From positions 1,027,001 through 1,091,000 of the forward strand of contig NZ_CP045067.1 of NCBI RefSeq assembly GCF_016864015.1: a stretch of DNA of 64,000 nucleotides, read 5' to 3'. Position numbers and translations under genes: made by a program. Below the pieces are notes generated by a model. That model ran no database searches. It was not told the origin of the DNA and was given only the letters and a program-made list of their open reading frames with translations. This document shows positions 27,775-38,196 of this stretch, piece by piece (the first letter of the stretch is position 1; every line of letters starts with the position of its first letter). This DNA comes from Lacinutrix sp. WUR7 (GTDB lineage Bacteria > Bacteroidota > Bacteroidia > Flavobacteriales > Flavobacteriaceae).

Positions 27775-29592
27775 ATGAAATTAAACGTTTTATTTATTTT
27801 GCTTGCTGTATTTTCTATAAGCCTACAAGCACAAGAATTAGAAAAAGAACAACAATTAGATTCTGTAGTTATTACCTCCACAAGAATCGATTTACCGTTT
27901 TCTAAAAACTCCAGAACCATAACAGTTATCACCCAAAAAGACATTAAAAAAAGTACAACCACTAATGTTGCCGACTTATTACAACAAGTTGCAGGTGTAG
28001 ATATTAGACGTCGTGGAACGGCAGGTAGCCAAGCAGATTTATACATTCGTGGTGGTGGTTTTGATCAAACTCTACTATTAATCGACGGTATTAAAATGGA
28101 CGATGCACAAACCGGACATCATACCATGAACATGGCTTTACCAATAGAAGTTATTGAACGTGTAGAAATTATTAAAGGTCCTGCAGCTCGTGTTTTTGGA
28201 CAAAACGCATTTACAGGTGCAGTTAATATTGTGACCAAAAAGAATATGGGAAATCTAGTGACACTAAATGCACAAACAGGTTCTTATAATCAATTAAATG
28301 GTGGCGTAACGGTTGGTAGTCAGTTAGAAAAATCTTCGCATATTATACATGTATCTCGAAATACTTCGGATGGATACCGACATAACACCGATTATGATAA
28401 TCAGAATTATTTTGTAAAGAGTACTTTCAACACGGATAAAGCACCTATAAATTTCATCGCTTCGTTTCAAGAAAGAAAATTTGGTGCCAATGGTTTTTAT
28501 GCTAGTCCGTCTGCAATTAATCAATACGAAGAAACACAAGCTAGCTTGATTGGAATTTCTTCCGAAATAAAAAAAGAAAAGCTAACCCTTAAGCCAAAAC
28601 TATATTGGAAACGCAACCAAGACATGTATGTGTATATAAGACAAGATCCTTCTGTTTATAGAAACTTACACCAAACCAATAAAGTAGGTGCTGCATTAGA
28701 TGCTTCCTACAAATCGAATATTGGTATTACTGGTTTTGGAGTAGATATTGCAAAAGTGTTTTTATCTAGTAACAATTTAGGATCTAGAAATCGTTTTATG
28801 ACTACCATGTTTTTAGAACATCGTTTTACGTTTATGGATGATAAATTAGACATAACTCCTGGAGTTGCGGTGAATTATTTTTCCGATTTTAAATTTCATG
28901 CCTTTCCTGGTTTAGATGTTGGCTATACACTAAATGATGCTTTAAAAATCTACGGAAACATTGGTTACACCTACAGAATACCTACGTATACCGATTTATA
29001 TTATAACAGTCCGAGTGAATTAGGAAACGAAAATTTAGATCCAGAAGAAGCTATAGCCGAAGAATTGGGGATTAAATTTAACACCGGAAACTTTAACCTT
29101 TCCTTTGCTGCTTTTAATAGAGACTCGAAAAAACTAATCGATTTTGTAAAAGAAAACGATACCGATCTATGGCAAGCAACCAATATTAGAGATTTAAACA
29201 CCAAAGGAATAGAAATTAATGCTTCTTATGGTTTTAAGATTGGTACTTTTAATCAAAAAATTGCAACAGGATACACCTTTTTAGAAGACGATTTAAAAAC
29301 AGTTTCTTCTAACTTCTCTAGATATTCTATCAACTCTTTAAAACACCATGCAACAGCAAGTTTTCAATCGCAGTTTATAAAAAATATATCGCAAAATATT
29401 ATTTATAAATATGCTGAAAGAACTTCGGGGCAAAGCTATGCCGTTGTAGATGCAAGTGTAAATTATAATCTAAAAGCATTTGAAATTTCTATAATTGCAA
29501 ACAATATTTTTAATACCGAATACACAGAAACGAACTTAGTACCAATGCCAAAAGGGAATTTGTTATTTGGATTAAAATACACGTTTCAATAA
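27775..29592 (+). CDS. TonB-dependent receptor (BtuB/Cir-like, no N-terminal accessory domain)
   Basis: 605 aa with a signal peptide (about 1-19, ending LQAQ). The plug begins almost at once: LDSVVITSTRIDLPFSKNS, VADLLQQVAGVDIRRRG, and VERVEIIKGPAARVFGQNAF near residue 120. A 22-strand-type barrel follows, closing with FGLKYTFQ. The small size and missing carboxypeptidase-like domain resemble cobalamin or siderophore receptors, but no cobalamin riboswitch fits in the short leader. It is divergent from, and probably regulated by, the MocR-like gene. A good terminator follows. Confidence 0.9.
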   Translation: MKLNVLFILLAVFSISLQAQELEKEQQLDSVVITSTRIDLPFSKNSRTITVITQKDIKKSTTTNVADLLQQVAGVDIRRRGTAGSQADLYIRGGGFDQTLLLIDGIKMDDAQTGHHTMNMALPIEVIERVEIIKGPAARVFGQNAFTGAVNIVTKKNMGNLVTLNAQTGSYNQLNGGVTVGSQLEKSSHIIHVSRNTSDGYRHNTDYDNQNYFVKSTFNTDKAPINFIASFQERKFGANGFYASPSAINQYEETQASLIGISSEIKKEKLTLKPKLYWKRNQDMYVYIRQDPSVYRNLHQTNKVGAALDASYKSNIGITGFGVDIAKVFLSSNNLGSRNRFMTTMFLEHRFTFMDDKLDITPGVAVNYFSDFKFHAFPGLDVGYTLNDALKIYGNIGYTYRIPTYTDLYYNSPSELGNENLDPEEAIAEELGIKFNTGNFNLSFAAFNRDSKKLIDFVKENDTDLWQATNIRDLNTKGIEINASYGFKIGTFNQKIATGYTFLEDDLKTVSSNFSRYSINSLKHHATASFQSQFIKNISQNIIYKYAERTSGQSYAVVDASVNYNLKAFEISIIANNIFNTEYTETNLVPMPKGNLLFGLKYTFQ

Positions 29593-29605
29593 ATAGATGA
29601 ACAAC

Positions 29606-29650
29606 AAAGCGATATCAAGAACCAGTAAATTCTAGATATCGCTTTTTTTT
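29606..29650 (+). terminator. Terminator after the TonB receptor gene
   Basis: The stem AAAGCGATATC (29606-29616) pairs perfectly with GATATCGCTTT (29635-29645) and is followed by a run of T to 29650. Confidence 0.85.
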
Positions 29651-29698
29651 CGAAAACAATCAATATAGGTTTGTTGATTTAATTTACTTTCATTTTAG

Positions 29699-29706
29699 TA
29701 ACTTTG
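29699..29706 (+). promoter_or_regulatory. Promoter -7 box for the cupin-8 gene
   Basis: TAACTTTG matches TAnnTTTG, with TTGTTG at 29671-29676 near the -33 position. The TTG start codon follows 19 nt after the box, giving a very short leader. Confidence 0.5.
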
Positions 29707-29725
29707 GGCTTCTAAACCCATTATA

Positions 29726-30589
29726 TTGAAACTCCATCTTCAAGAGATCCCTAGAGTAAAAACCATTACGAAAGCGGATTTTATAAAACACTATTTCAAA
29801 CCACAAAAACCTGTGGTAATAGAGCGTTGTATAGAAGATTGGCCTGCTTTCACAAAATGGAATCTAGACTACATAAAACAAGTGGCTGGTGATAAAACGG
29901 TTCCGTTGTATGACGATAGACCTGTAAACTACAAAGACGGTTTTAACGAAGCACATGCCACCATGAAAATGAGTGCGTATGTAGATTTACTGAAAAGTGA
30001 GCCGACAAAATACCGGATTTTTCTTTGGAATATTTTAAAGGAAGTACCCCTACTTCAAAAAGACTTTAGCTTTCCCGATTTTGGTTTAAAACTTATGAAA
30101 AGCTTACCAATGCTTTTTTTTGGCGGAAAAGACTCGCATACATTTATGCATTACGATATCGATTTTGCCAATATTTTTCACTTTCATTTTGAAGGTAAAA
30201 AACAATGTATATTATTTAATCAGGACCAAAATAAATACTTATATAAAATACCATACTCTTTAATAACCAGAGAAGATATAGACTTCTCTAATCCAGATTT
30301 TAAAAAATGGCCAGCCCTACAAAACGCTAAAGGCTATATTACGGAACTAAATCATGGCGAAGTTTTATATATGCCAGAAGGTTACTGGCATTACATGAAA
30401 TATATAACACCAGGTTTTTCTATGAGTTTACGGTCTATTCCTAAAAACCCAAAAAACCTAGCAAAAGCAGTATATAACATTGCAATCATGAGGCATTTTG
30501 ATACAATCATGCGAAAAATAAAAGGACAAAACTGGATTGATTATAAAAACAAGCAAGCAATACTTAATACTAATAAAAAAATTAGCTAA
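29726..30589 (+). CDS. Cupin-like (Cupin_8/JmjC-type) protein, putative Fe(II)/2-oxoglutarate oxygenase
   Basis: 287 aa, starting at TTG: the next in-frame Met is about 77 codons in, inside the conserved domain, and the -7 box fits the TTG. Cupin_8 features are KPVVIERCIEDWPAFTKW near the N-terminus, the metal-binding HxD in FMHYDIDFANIFHFHFEG, and the distal His in YMPEGYWHYMKYI, with Arg-containing SMSLRSIP at the end of the fold. This suggests a JmjC-like hydroxylase acting on an unknown protein or RNA. It is transcribed alone or with the beta-barrel gene 32 nt downstream, which also has its own -7 box. Confidence 0.85.
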   Translation: MKLHLQEIPRVKTITKADFIKHYFKPQKPVVIERCIEDWPAFTKWNLDYIKQVAGDKTVPLYDDRPVNYKDGFNEAHATMKMSAYVDLLKSEPTKYRIFLWNILKEVPLLQKDFSFPDFGLKLMKSLPMLFFGGKDSHTFMHYDIDFANIFHFHFEGKKQCILFNQDQNKYLYKIPYSLITREDIDFSNPDFKKWPALQNAKGYITELNHGEVLYMPEGYWHYMKYITPGFSMSLRSIPKNPKNLAKAVYNIAIMRHFDTIMRKIKGQNWIDYKNKQAILNTNKKIS

Positions 30590-30594
30590 TTTTG
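30587..30594 (+). promoter_or_regulatory. Promoter -7 box for the small beta-barrel gene
   Basis: TAATTTTG matches TAnnTTTG and overlaps the stop codon of the preceding gene. It lies 28 nt upstream of the ATG at 30622. Confidence 0.45.
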
Positions 30595-30621
30595 CTATCG
30601 TTTTAATTTAAAAACTTTCAA

Positions 30622-31116
30622 ATGAAAAATATATTATTATTTATCACTTTACTAAGTGTTAGCTTTTTACAAGCACAATCCTTTTCTGGAAATGGAGATA
30701 AAAAAGTACAAGTTGGCGCTAATTTTCAAGACAATGCAACGGGTATTTTTGCTAGTTTTGATTACGGTTTAGGAGAAAATATTTCGGTTGGTGTTTCTTC
30801 TAGTTATTCTTTAGGCATTAACACAAACTATGTAGGTAAAGCTTTCGATGAAAGATTTGATATCAAAGCAAGAATTAATGCAAATATTGGAAACGTATTA
30901 AACATTGACGATGCCTTCGATTTATATCCTGGTTTACACCTTGGATTAAAGAATTTTGGTACACACCTTGGCGCTCGTTATTTCTTTACAGACGGTTTTG
31001 GTGTTTTCACAGAATTAAATGTTCCTCTTGCCAAATACGATACTGGAAAACTAGATCCTTCAGAAAAATTACACAACCAATTTACTGTAAATGCAGGAGT
31101 TATATTTAATTTATAA
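30622..31116 (+). CDS. Small outer-membrane beta-barrel protein (DUF6646-like)
   Basis: 164 aa with a signal peptide (about 1-18, ending LQAQS) and alternating beta-strand pattern (KVQVGANFQ, ISVGVSSSYSLG, GLHLGLKNFGTHLGARYFF), ending in VNAGVIFNL with a C-terminal aromatic-leucine barrel signature. This is a small 8-strand-type barrel expected in the outer membrane. I associate it from memory with DUF6646; no function is known. A perfect hairpin separates it from convergent recX. Confidence 0.7.
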   Translation: MKNILLFITLLSVSFLQAQSFSGNGDKKVQVGANFQDNATGIFASFDYGLGENISVGVSSSYSLGINTNYVGKAFDERFDIKARINANIGNVLNIDDAFDLYPGLHLGLKNFGTHLGARYFFTDGFGVFTELNVPLAKYDTGKLDPSEKLHNQFTVNAGVIFNL

Positions 31117-31151
31117 CGTCATTATTTACACCTTGTTTTGGTAAACCATAC

Positions 31152-31177
31152 CCCTTAAAGTACTTCTACTTTAAGGG
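31152..31177. terminator. Bidirectional terminator between the beta-barrel gene and recX
   Basis: A perfect 11-bp stem, CCCTTAAAGTA-CTTC-TACTTTAAGGG, abuts the recX stop codon at 31178. It serves both converging transcripts. Confidence 0.8.
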
Positions 31178-31651
31178 TTATTTTATTAAGGTATTTACTA
31201 CGTCATACACAAGCGGACTTTCCCATCCTCGGTATAACAAGTAATCGGCTAGCTTCTTTTTTTTCTTATAGCTATTCGGTTCTTTAATTGTTTCGGCTTT
31301 TTTTTCTGCCAACGCATGAAAGGTTTCTAGGTAATCGGCTGCATCAATTTCCTTAAGTGCAATATCTATAATTGTTTTACTAATATCCTTTCTTTTAAGC
31401 TCTAGCTTTAACCTATTTTTTCCCCATTTTTTAATTCTGAATTTTCCTCGAACAAAAGCTTTCGCAAAGCGCTCTTCGTTTAAAAAATTGTTTTGTATTA
31501 AATGCACCACAATAACATCTATGGCATCGGGAATCATGCGCATGTCTTTTAGCTTTGTAACCACTTCCTTATGGCTACGCTCTTGATATGCACAGTAAAA
31601 CTCTAGTTTTTTTTGTGCTTCATCTAGAGAATAGGTTTTGTGAGTATTCAT
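31178..31651 (-). CDS. recX: Regulatory protein RecX
   Basis: RecX limits RecA filament extension. The 157 aa show the three-helix repeat pattern of the family: YSLDEAQKKLEFYCAYQERS, VVHLIQNNFLNEERFAKAFV, GKFRIKKWGKNRLKLELKRK, and a C-terminal LADYLLYRGWESPLVYDVV. The length is normal. recA is not in the window. It is followed immediately by the shared terminator. Confidence 0.93.
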   Translation of the reverse strand: MNTHKTYSLDEAQKKLEFYCAYQERSHKEVVTKLKDMRMIPDAIDVIVVHLIQNNFLNEERFAKAFVRGKFRIKKWGKNRLKLELKRKDISKTIIDIALKEIDAADYLETFHALAEKKAETIKEPNSYKKKKKLADYLLYRGWESPLVYDVVNTLIK

Positions 31652-32297
31652 AAGCCTTTACATGCATTTATAGTTACAACAAATTAATTAGCCAAAAGGG
31701 CAAGCGAATAACCTGTTTATTAAACATCTTGAGATATGCTATTTTTTTAACAAAACGAAAATAAATATTTTATCCTGAATAAAACTACTGGCTCGATATA
31801 TTAACATTATTATTCCCTTTTATGGCAATAAAGATAAAACCAACCCTAGCAAAACAATTTTTTGATGCTGCATACACAAGAAATTGGCATTATAAATAAT
31901 AAAAAAGAAACAAAACGAACAGATACGCTTCAGTTTTAGAAGTAAAAAGACAAATATCTTGATATAAATGCAACAAAAAATAAAAAATAAATTGGAGTAA
32001 AAAAACACTACTAAAACTACGGTTTTCATTAAAGTAATAAGCGCAAAAAACTTGTAAGAAAAAACAATTTAAAACTTTAGCGCACAAGGTTTTAAACCTT
32101 AAAATAAAACTTTATTTATAGTGCTACACACCCAAAACAAAGGCCTTCCCATATTGTTCAAAAAAAACCTGAAAAGCTAAAGGTTAACCATTTGATAACA
32201 AAAAAATAGCTTTAATCGCTTCGATTTTATACAATTTAATTTAAATTGCATACTTGTTTTATGCTTTTTTTTGAAGCATTATTAAGACATTTTCCCT
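31652..32297. other. Long AT-rich intergenic region upstream of the giant gene pair
   Basis: 646 bp between divergent recX and the 1943-aa gene. Short minus-strand open frames here have low-complexity Phe/Leu-rich products and are not credible. A perfect palindrome AAGGTTT-T-AAACCTT is at 32086-32100, an inverted repeat CAATTT/AAATTG at 32232-32248, and a hairpin ATGCTT/AAGCAT at 32261-32279, 18 nt before the ATG. No clean TAnnTTTG promoter was found. Confidence 0.6.
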
Positions 32298-35200
32298 ATG
32301 ATTAAAACCTACGCCCTAAACCTACTAGCGTTCCTATGCGCTATTCTGTCCTGTTATTCGCAGACAACAATAGCTAAACAGGATTTTGAAACTACTCCTG
32401 CCACTCCAACCTTAAATTACACTAATACAAATGGTTTTATTACTACAGGTACTGGCCCTGTTCCTAATGACAATAACTTTGTAAGTGGTACTCGTGGATT
32501 TGAAACAAGCAACCAGACAGCAACAATAACTTTTGACGCTATAGATGCTTCAGCCTACACAAGTGTTTATTTTACTTGTCGGTTAGCCTCTTTTGGTTCT
32601 TCTACAAACGGAGCTGATAGTGGGGATGAAGTATATGTTGAAGTAAGTGCTGATGGAGGAACTACTTGGTCAAGTGAGTTAGAAGTTCAAGGAAATTCTA
32701 ATGCAAAGTGGTCTTTTGATACGGGAACAGCTACTGCTTCCACAACTTATGATAATGATAATAATGCCACTACATTTTCTCCTACTGGAGGAGGGAATAG
32801 AACTAATGATGGCTATAGTACAATAATAGTTGACGGTCTACCTAATGCTAATAATCTGAGAGTAAGATTAATAATAAATAACAATAATTCTAATGAGGAT
32901 TGGGTTATAGATGATGCCGAAATACTTGGTACAATTGCCACTGGTAATTTTATTACAGTAACTCAAGCAACAGGCGGCACCATTACTCCTGGTACAACTA
33001 ACGTTCCAGATAATGCCGATCAATCTTTTACTGCTACTGCAGATGCTTGTCATACTTTTTCCTATTGGGATGTTGATGGAGCAAACAATAGCGCCATAAC
33101 CTCTAATCCATACGCTTTCACTAATGTTACCGCAGACCACACGATTACTGCCGTTTATACCGCAGACACTTATGATATAACGGCTTCGACTGGAGCTAAT
33201 GGTTCTATCTCGCCTAGTGTCACTACCAGTGTTACTTGTGGCACAAACCAAAGCTATACGTTTACTCCAAATTCAGGATATGCCGTGGATGATGTATTGG
33301 TTGATGGTGTTTCCGTTGGTGCTGTAACTTCTTACGATTTTACAAACGTAACTGCTACCCACACCATAAGTGTAAGTTTTGTGGTTTATGTTGGGCCTTG
33401 TTTTACAATGTATGGTAAAGATTTCCCTAACACATCTGGTTACACAACTAATAGTGGTAATGCCAAAAGATTAGCTTCTGGAAGTTCCGGTGGTTCAATT
33501 TCAACGAATCCAATACCAGGTGTATCTGGGGATGTTACAGTACAATTTAACGCTAAAGGTTGGGATTCAGACGAAAAAGAAGTTACAGTTACTTTAAACG
33601 GTATTTCTCAATTTTTCAGTACCATCACAGATGACTCTTTTAATGTATATGCAGCATCATTTACTGCAGTTCCTGCAAATTCTGTTTTAGAATTTTCTAC
33701 TGTTTCTGGAAAAAGAGTTACAATTGAATTAGTAGAACTTTATTGTGAAGCGTCTACCCCTAAACCAGAAATCAACATCCTAGGAAACGCAACAGATATA
33801 CCAGATGGCAACACTGCAATAAACACCGCAGATGACACCGATTTTGGAGATGTATTAATTTCAAGTGGTGCACAAGTCCATACTTTTACCATAGAAAACA
33901 CTGGAGATTTAGTTTTAAATATTTCTAGTATCGTTTCCAATTTAGGAGATTTCACCATAGGCACTTTCCCTACTACAATTGCTGCAAATTCTAGTACCAC
34001 ATTTACAGTCTCCTTCGATCCTTCCACCGTTGGAACACAAACAGCAACAATAACCATCACAAGTGATGACGCCAACGAAAGTACATATAACTTCAACGTA
34101 GAAGGAAATGGTACCGATATACCAAGTATTGTATTAAGTTCTTCAAATCCTGCTGTCACCGCTACCAATATTCAGGCGGATGCAAATGTGACTAATACGG
34201 TTATTTATGCCTTTGATTTAGCAGTAACTAATTATCAAGCAGAATTAACCGCTTTTAATTTTACAACTTCAGGTACCGCTTTAACTTCAGATATTACAAA
34301 TTTTGAAGCGTATTACTCTACAGATAATACTTTTAATGCAGGTACAACTACCAGTTTAGGAAATATAACAACAGCTTTAGGTGCTGGCACACATAGCTTT
34401 TCTAGTTTTTCACAAACAATTACTAACGGAAGCACTGGTTATATTTTTATAACTGCAGATATTCCTTGTGGTGCTACAAACGGAAACACCATACAAGTAG
34501 AAGCAATAACACCAACAGATTTTTCTTTTACCAGCGGTACAGCAACAGGAACAGCCTATGCTAGTGGTACACATAATATAGCAGAAGTCACCCCTAATAA
34601 CGTAACCGCTTTAGCAACTGCAAACTGTGAAAACGGTAGTGTTGGTCTCTCTTGGACAGCAGCAACAGGATGTTTAGATAATTATATAATAATAGCATCT
34701 ACAAGTGCATTAACAACTACACCTTCCGGAAATAGCGGTACATATGCTCCCAATGCAACCTTTGGTTCTGGTTCAGCTTATGATACTGGGTTTGTGGTTT
34801 ATAATGGCTCTGGTACTTCCGTAAGTATTACAAACCTTACTAATAATACTAACTATACCTATACCGTATTTACTAATAATGGTACTAGTTGGAGTTCTGG
34901 CGTGCAAGTAGATTGTACACCAACTTTAGCGTACTGCGATCCTGAATCATGGTCTAGTAGTGATTCTGAAATTGAAGGAGTTATACTAACAGGTGAAAAT
35001 AATTCAATAAATAATATTACTTCCAATATTTGTACAAATACCGTACAAGACAATACTGCAATGACTGCAGATTTATTTGATGGTACCGCATATACACTTA
35101 GCGTTGAATTTGGAGATTGTAACGATGGAACTTATTTTGATGGTGCTGGTGCAGTTTGGATAGATTGGAACCAAGATGGAAATTTTAACGATACAGATGA

Positions 35201-38129
35201 AAAAATTGGAACTACTACAATTACTTTTAGTGGCACCAACCTCTTTGTAAACTTTACGATTAATGTACCTGCAGGGCAACCTATTGGAAACTACAGAATG
35301 CGTATTATTCAAGATGAAGGTGGTAGTGAAGCATTAATAGACCCTTGTGCTAAACCTGGTTATGGAACAATTGCAGATTATACGATAGAAGTAATTCCTT
35401 CCTGTACACCAACACATACATTTACTTCTATGCTACCAACAACTGGTCCAGAAGAAACAGAGATTACAGTAACAGGAACAGGATTTACAGCTAGTACTAC
35501 AGCTAATTTTGGTGGTATAATTGCTACAGTAGATTTTGTAGATGCAACTACTTTAATTGTCCACGTACCTGCTGGTGCTACAACAAACAATCTTACACTT
35601 ACAGAAGCAGGCTGTAGACTTCATGCAGATATATTTACAATCCTAGAAGCTGGAGGAACTTGTTATGGACCGACCAATTTTACCGATTTAATAATATCAG
35701 AAGTGTACGATTCCGAGGCTAATAATGTTTGGTATATGGAATTATACAATCCTACAGTAAACCCTATTGATTTAAGCACCTATGCTATTGAAAGATATTC
35801 TGAAGCAGCTAATAGTGGAGCGGGTGGTGTTACAAGAACAATTACTTTATCTGGAACACTTGCACCACATACGGTATATACTTTGAATTTAGGAACTAGT
35901 ACTTCTACCTGTACAGGTATTGCGTATGATGTGATAGATAATGGAGGCGGAATTAATGCATCAGACAGTATGTACCTTACCAATAACGGTGCAATTATAG
36001 ACGCTGTAGATGCTCCTGATGAAGATGGATATTCTATTTTAAGAGATCCTACGGCTACAGGGCCAACTGCAACGTATAATGCGGGAGATTGGTCAACCGC
36101 TACTTCAGAAAGTTGTGATGATTTAGGAATCTTTTCATCTGCCGCAATAACCAATGCTCCTTTAGTTTCTTCTATTACAAATACAAGCGATTGTGCGGTT
36201 TTAGATTTTTCTGTAACGGCAACCGAAGGCGATACAGATACCCTTGGCGATTTAACCTACCAATGGTATTATCACAATGCTGTTAATGATTCTTGGATAG
36301 CAGTTACAAGCACATCTCCTGCAGGATATACTATCTTAGGAGAAGATGGCGATAATTTATTAATTGGAGGAGATACGAATCCTTTAAGTAATTTATTTAA
36401 CTACCAATTTTATTGTGAAGTAACAGAAGCAGGCACCTGTGTAAATATTTCAAATGCGGAAATCACAAAAGCCAGCGCTACCACCTGGAACGGAACAACC
36501 TGGTCTAATAATGCACCAAATCTAAATACTGTAGCAATAATTGATGGGGATTATGACACGAGTATAAACGGAAGTTTTAGCGCTTGTAGTCTTCTTATTA
36601 ACGCTGGTAAAACATTAGTAGTAACTAAAAACGAATATGCAGAGATATACTTTGAAGTTACCAACTACGGTACGTTTAACATATTAGACAGTGGTTCTCT
36701 AGTACAAATAGATGATAACGCCATAAACTCGGGTAATATTAGTATGCAACGTACTACCTCAATTCGTAAAATGGATTATGTTTATTGGTCTTCACCTATT
36801 TCTGGTTTTAACACCAATAATATATCTCCTGCATCACCAACAAATAGAATCTACAGCTGGAATCCTACCATAACTAATGGCAATGGTAGCCAAGGGAACT
36901 GGATTGCTGCTGCAAACAATACCATGACACCTGGTGTTGGATATATTGTTAGAGGACCAAATACCTTTAGCACATCTGCTGCTTCAGGATTTACAGCAAT
37001 CTTTAACAATGGTGTTCCTTTAAACGGAGAACATAACGTTACCATATCTAGAGGAGCTAATCCTACTGGTTATAATGTTAAAGATGACAATTGGAATTTA
37101 TTGGGTAATCCATATCCATCGGCTATTAGCGCAATAGATTTTCTTAACTTAAACACAAACTTAGAAGGAGCTGTGAATATCTGGACACATGGTACGTTAC
37201 CTAGCACTGCAATTACAGATCCTTTTTATTATGATTTCGCTGCTAATTATGACGAAAACGACTACCTAACATACAATCTTTCAGGACCTTCTGCCGGACC
37301 AGGCACTTTTAATGGCGAAATTGGTGCAGCCCAAGGTTTTATGGTAAATATGGTAGATGGAGCAGCTGCTTCAGAAACGGTTGTTTTTAATAATTCACTG
37401 CGTAATATCTCTTTAGATAATTCTGAATTTTACAGAACTGCCAATACAGAAAAAAACAGAATCTGGTTAGATCTAGTACCAGAAGGACAACCAGCAAGAA
37501 GAATTTTAGTCGGTTATATAGAAAACGCAACCATGCAAGTAGATCGATTGTATGATGCACAATCCGAATTAGATAGTAATAAAAACTTCTATTCCGTTAT
37601 AGAAAATAAAGGGTATAAAATTCAAGGTCGTGCATTACCATTTGTAGATACCGATGTAATTCCTTTAGGAATAAAAGCTACAAGTGCTTCTAATTATAGT
37701 ATTGCACTTTTTGCTGTAGATGGTTTATTTGAAACAGAAGCACAAAACATTTACCTAAAAGATAATGTCTTAGGATATATACATAATTTAAAAATTGCAC
37801 CATATACTTTCTCACTAGATGCAGGAGTAATGAATAATAGGTTTGAAATTGTATTTCACAACAATCCTTTAAGCATAGACGAAAACCAATACCATAACAG
37901 TTTCACGGTAATAGAACAACCAGATGGTAGTGTACTATTTAGCACAGGGAATGATTTACAAATTAAAAACGTAAAAATCTATGATGTTTTGGGTCGTTTA
38001 TTATACAACTTAAACGGAAATAGCAGCACAGAAATCTACAATCTAGATAATTTAAGCCAAGCTGCCTATGTAGCCAAAGTAACTTTATCTAATAATATGG
38101 TGCTAACTAAAAAAGCGGTAAAAAAATAA
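32298..38129 (+). CDS. Giant T9SS-secreted multidomain surface protein (1943 aa)
   Basis: Signal peptide about 1-21 (ILSCYSQ). The order of domains by eye is: a beta-sandwich (22-212), two InlB-type B repeats (about 218-362, with YWDVDG and ITAVY), a ~120-aa module shared with the next gene (about 367-485), choice-of-anchor D (485-605), a beta domain (610-765), fibronectin III (765-875), GEVED (876-1035), IPT/TIG (1036-1117), lamin-tail-like (1125-1280), an Ig-like region, a ~450-aa module with YVYWSSPISGF and LLGNPYPSAISAI (about 1400-1860), and a type A T9SS C-terminal signal (about 1862-1943: VKIYDVLGRLLYNLNG). It is exported, signal-cleaved and surface-attached or released. A role in adhesion is inferred; no enzyme domain was seen. 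Confidence 0.9.
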   Translation: MIKTYALNLLAFLCAILSCYSQTTIAKQDFETTPATPTLNYTNTNGFITTGTGPVPNDNNFVSGTRGFETSNQTATITFDAIDASAYTSVYFTCRLASFGSSTNGADSGDEVYVEVSADGGTTWSSELEVQGNSNAKWSFDTGTATASTTYDNDNNATTFSPTGGGNRTNDGYSTIIVDGLPNANNLRVRLIINNNNSNEDWVIDDAEILGTIATGNFITVTQATGGTITPGTTNVPDNADQSFTATADACHTFSYWDVDGANNSAITSNPYAFTNVTADHTITAVYTADTYDITASTGANGSISPSVTTSVTCGTNQSYTFTPNSGYAVDDVLVDGVSVGAVTSYDFTNVTATHTISVSFVVYVGPCFTMYGKDFPNTSGYTTNSGNAKRLASGSSGGSISTNPIPGVSGDVTVQFNAKGWDSDEKEVTVTLNGISQFFSTITDDSFNVYAASFTAVPANSVLEFSTVSGKRVTIELVELYCEASTPKPEINILGNATDIPDGNTAINTADDTDFGDVLISSGAQVHTFTIENTGDLVLNISSIVSNLGDFTIGTFPTTIAANSSTTFTVSFDPSTVGTQTATITITSDDANESTYNFNVEGNGTDIPSIVLSSSNPAVTATNIQADANVTNTVIYAFDLAVTNYQAELTAFNFTTSGTALTSDITNFEAYYSTDNTFNAGTTTSLGNITTALGAGTHSFSSFSQTITNGSTGYIFITADIPCGATNGNTIQVEAITPTDFSFTSGTATGTAYASGTHNIAEVTPNNVTALATANCENGSVGLSWTAATGCLDNYIIIASTSALTTTPSGNSGTYAPNATFGSGSAYDTGFVVYNGSGTSVSITNLTNNTNYTYTVFTNNGTSWSSGVQVDCTPTLAYCDPESWSSSDSEIEGVILTGENNSINNITSNICTNTVQDNTAMTADLFDGTAYTLSVEFGDCNDGTYFDGAGAVWIDWNQDGNFNDTDEKIGTTTITFSGTNLFVNFTINVPAGQPIGNYRMRIIQDEGGSEALIDPCAKPGYGTIADYTIEVIPSCTPTHTFTSMLPTTGPEETEITVTGTGFTASTTANFGGIIATVDFVDATTLIVHVPAGATTNNLTLTEAGCRLHADIFTILEAGGTCYGPTNFTDLIISEVYDSEANNVWYMELYNPTVNPIDLSTYAIERYSEAANSGAGGVTRTITLSGTLAPHTVYTLNLGTSTSTCTGIAYDVIDNGGGINASDSMYLTNNGAIIDAVDAPDEDGYSILRDPTATGPTATYNAGDWSTATSESCDDLGIFSSAAITNAPLVSSITNTSDCAVLDFSVTATEGDTDTLGDLTYQWYYHNAVNDSWIAVTSTSPAGYTILGEDGDNLLIGGDTNPLSNLFNYQFYCEVTEAGTCVNISNAEITKASATTWNGTTWSNNAPNLNTVAIIDGDYDTSINGSFSACSLLINAGKTLVVTKNEYAEIYFEVTNYGTFNILDSGSLVQIDDNAINSGNISMQRTTSIRKMDYVYWSSPISGFNTNNISPASPTNRIYSWNPTITNGNGSQGNWIAAANNTMTPGVGYIVRGPNTFSTSAASGFTAIFNNGVPLNGEHNVTISRGANPTGYNVKDDNWNLLGNPYPSAISAIDFLNLNTNLEGAVNIWTHGTLPSTAITDPFYYDFAANYDENDYLTYNLSGPSAGPGTFNGEIGAAQGFMVNMVDGAAASETVVFNNSLRNISLDNSEFYRTANTEKNRIWLDLVPEGQPARRILVGYIENATMQVDRLYDAQSELDSNKNFYSVIENKGYKIQGRALPFVDTDVIPLGIKATSASNYSIALFAVDGLFETEAQNIYLKDNVLGYIHNLKIAPYTFSLDAGVMNNRFEIVFHNNPLSIDENQYHNSFTVIEQPDGSVLFSTGNDLQIKNVKIYDVLGRLLYNLNGNSSTEIYNLDNLSQAAYVAKVTLSNNMVLTKKAVKK

Positions 38130-38157
38130 CACTCTACAAAACGTTTCTTTTTTTTTA

Positions 38158-38196
38158 ACAAAAGGCTCAACCTCATCGTTGAGTCTTTTGTTTTTT
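38158..38196 (+). terminator. Terminator after the 1943-aa gene
   Basis: ACAAAAGGCTCAAC (38158-38171) pairs with GTTGAGTCTTTTGT (38178-38191) with one G-U, and a T-run continues to 38196. Confidence 0.85.

Noticed and set aside
31820-32087. Overlapping short minus-strand open frames
   Set aside because: Phe/Leu-rich low-complexity products in AT-rich intergenic DNA, with no start-site signals or recognisable domain.
32868-37045. Several minus-strand frames of 60-140 aa opposite the first giant gene
   Set aside because: Repetitive Thr/Val/Asn-rich coding DNA produces open antisense frames; nothing recognisable in their products.
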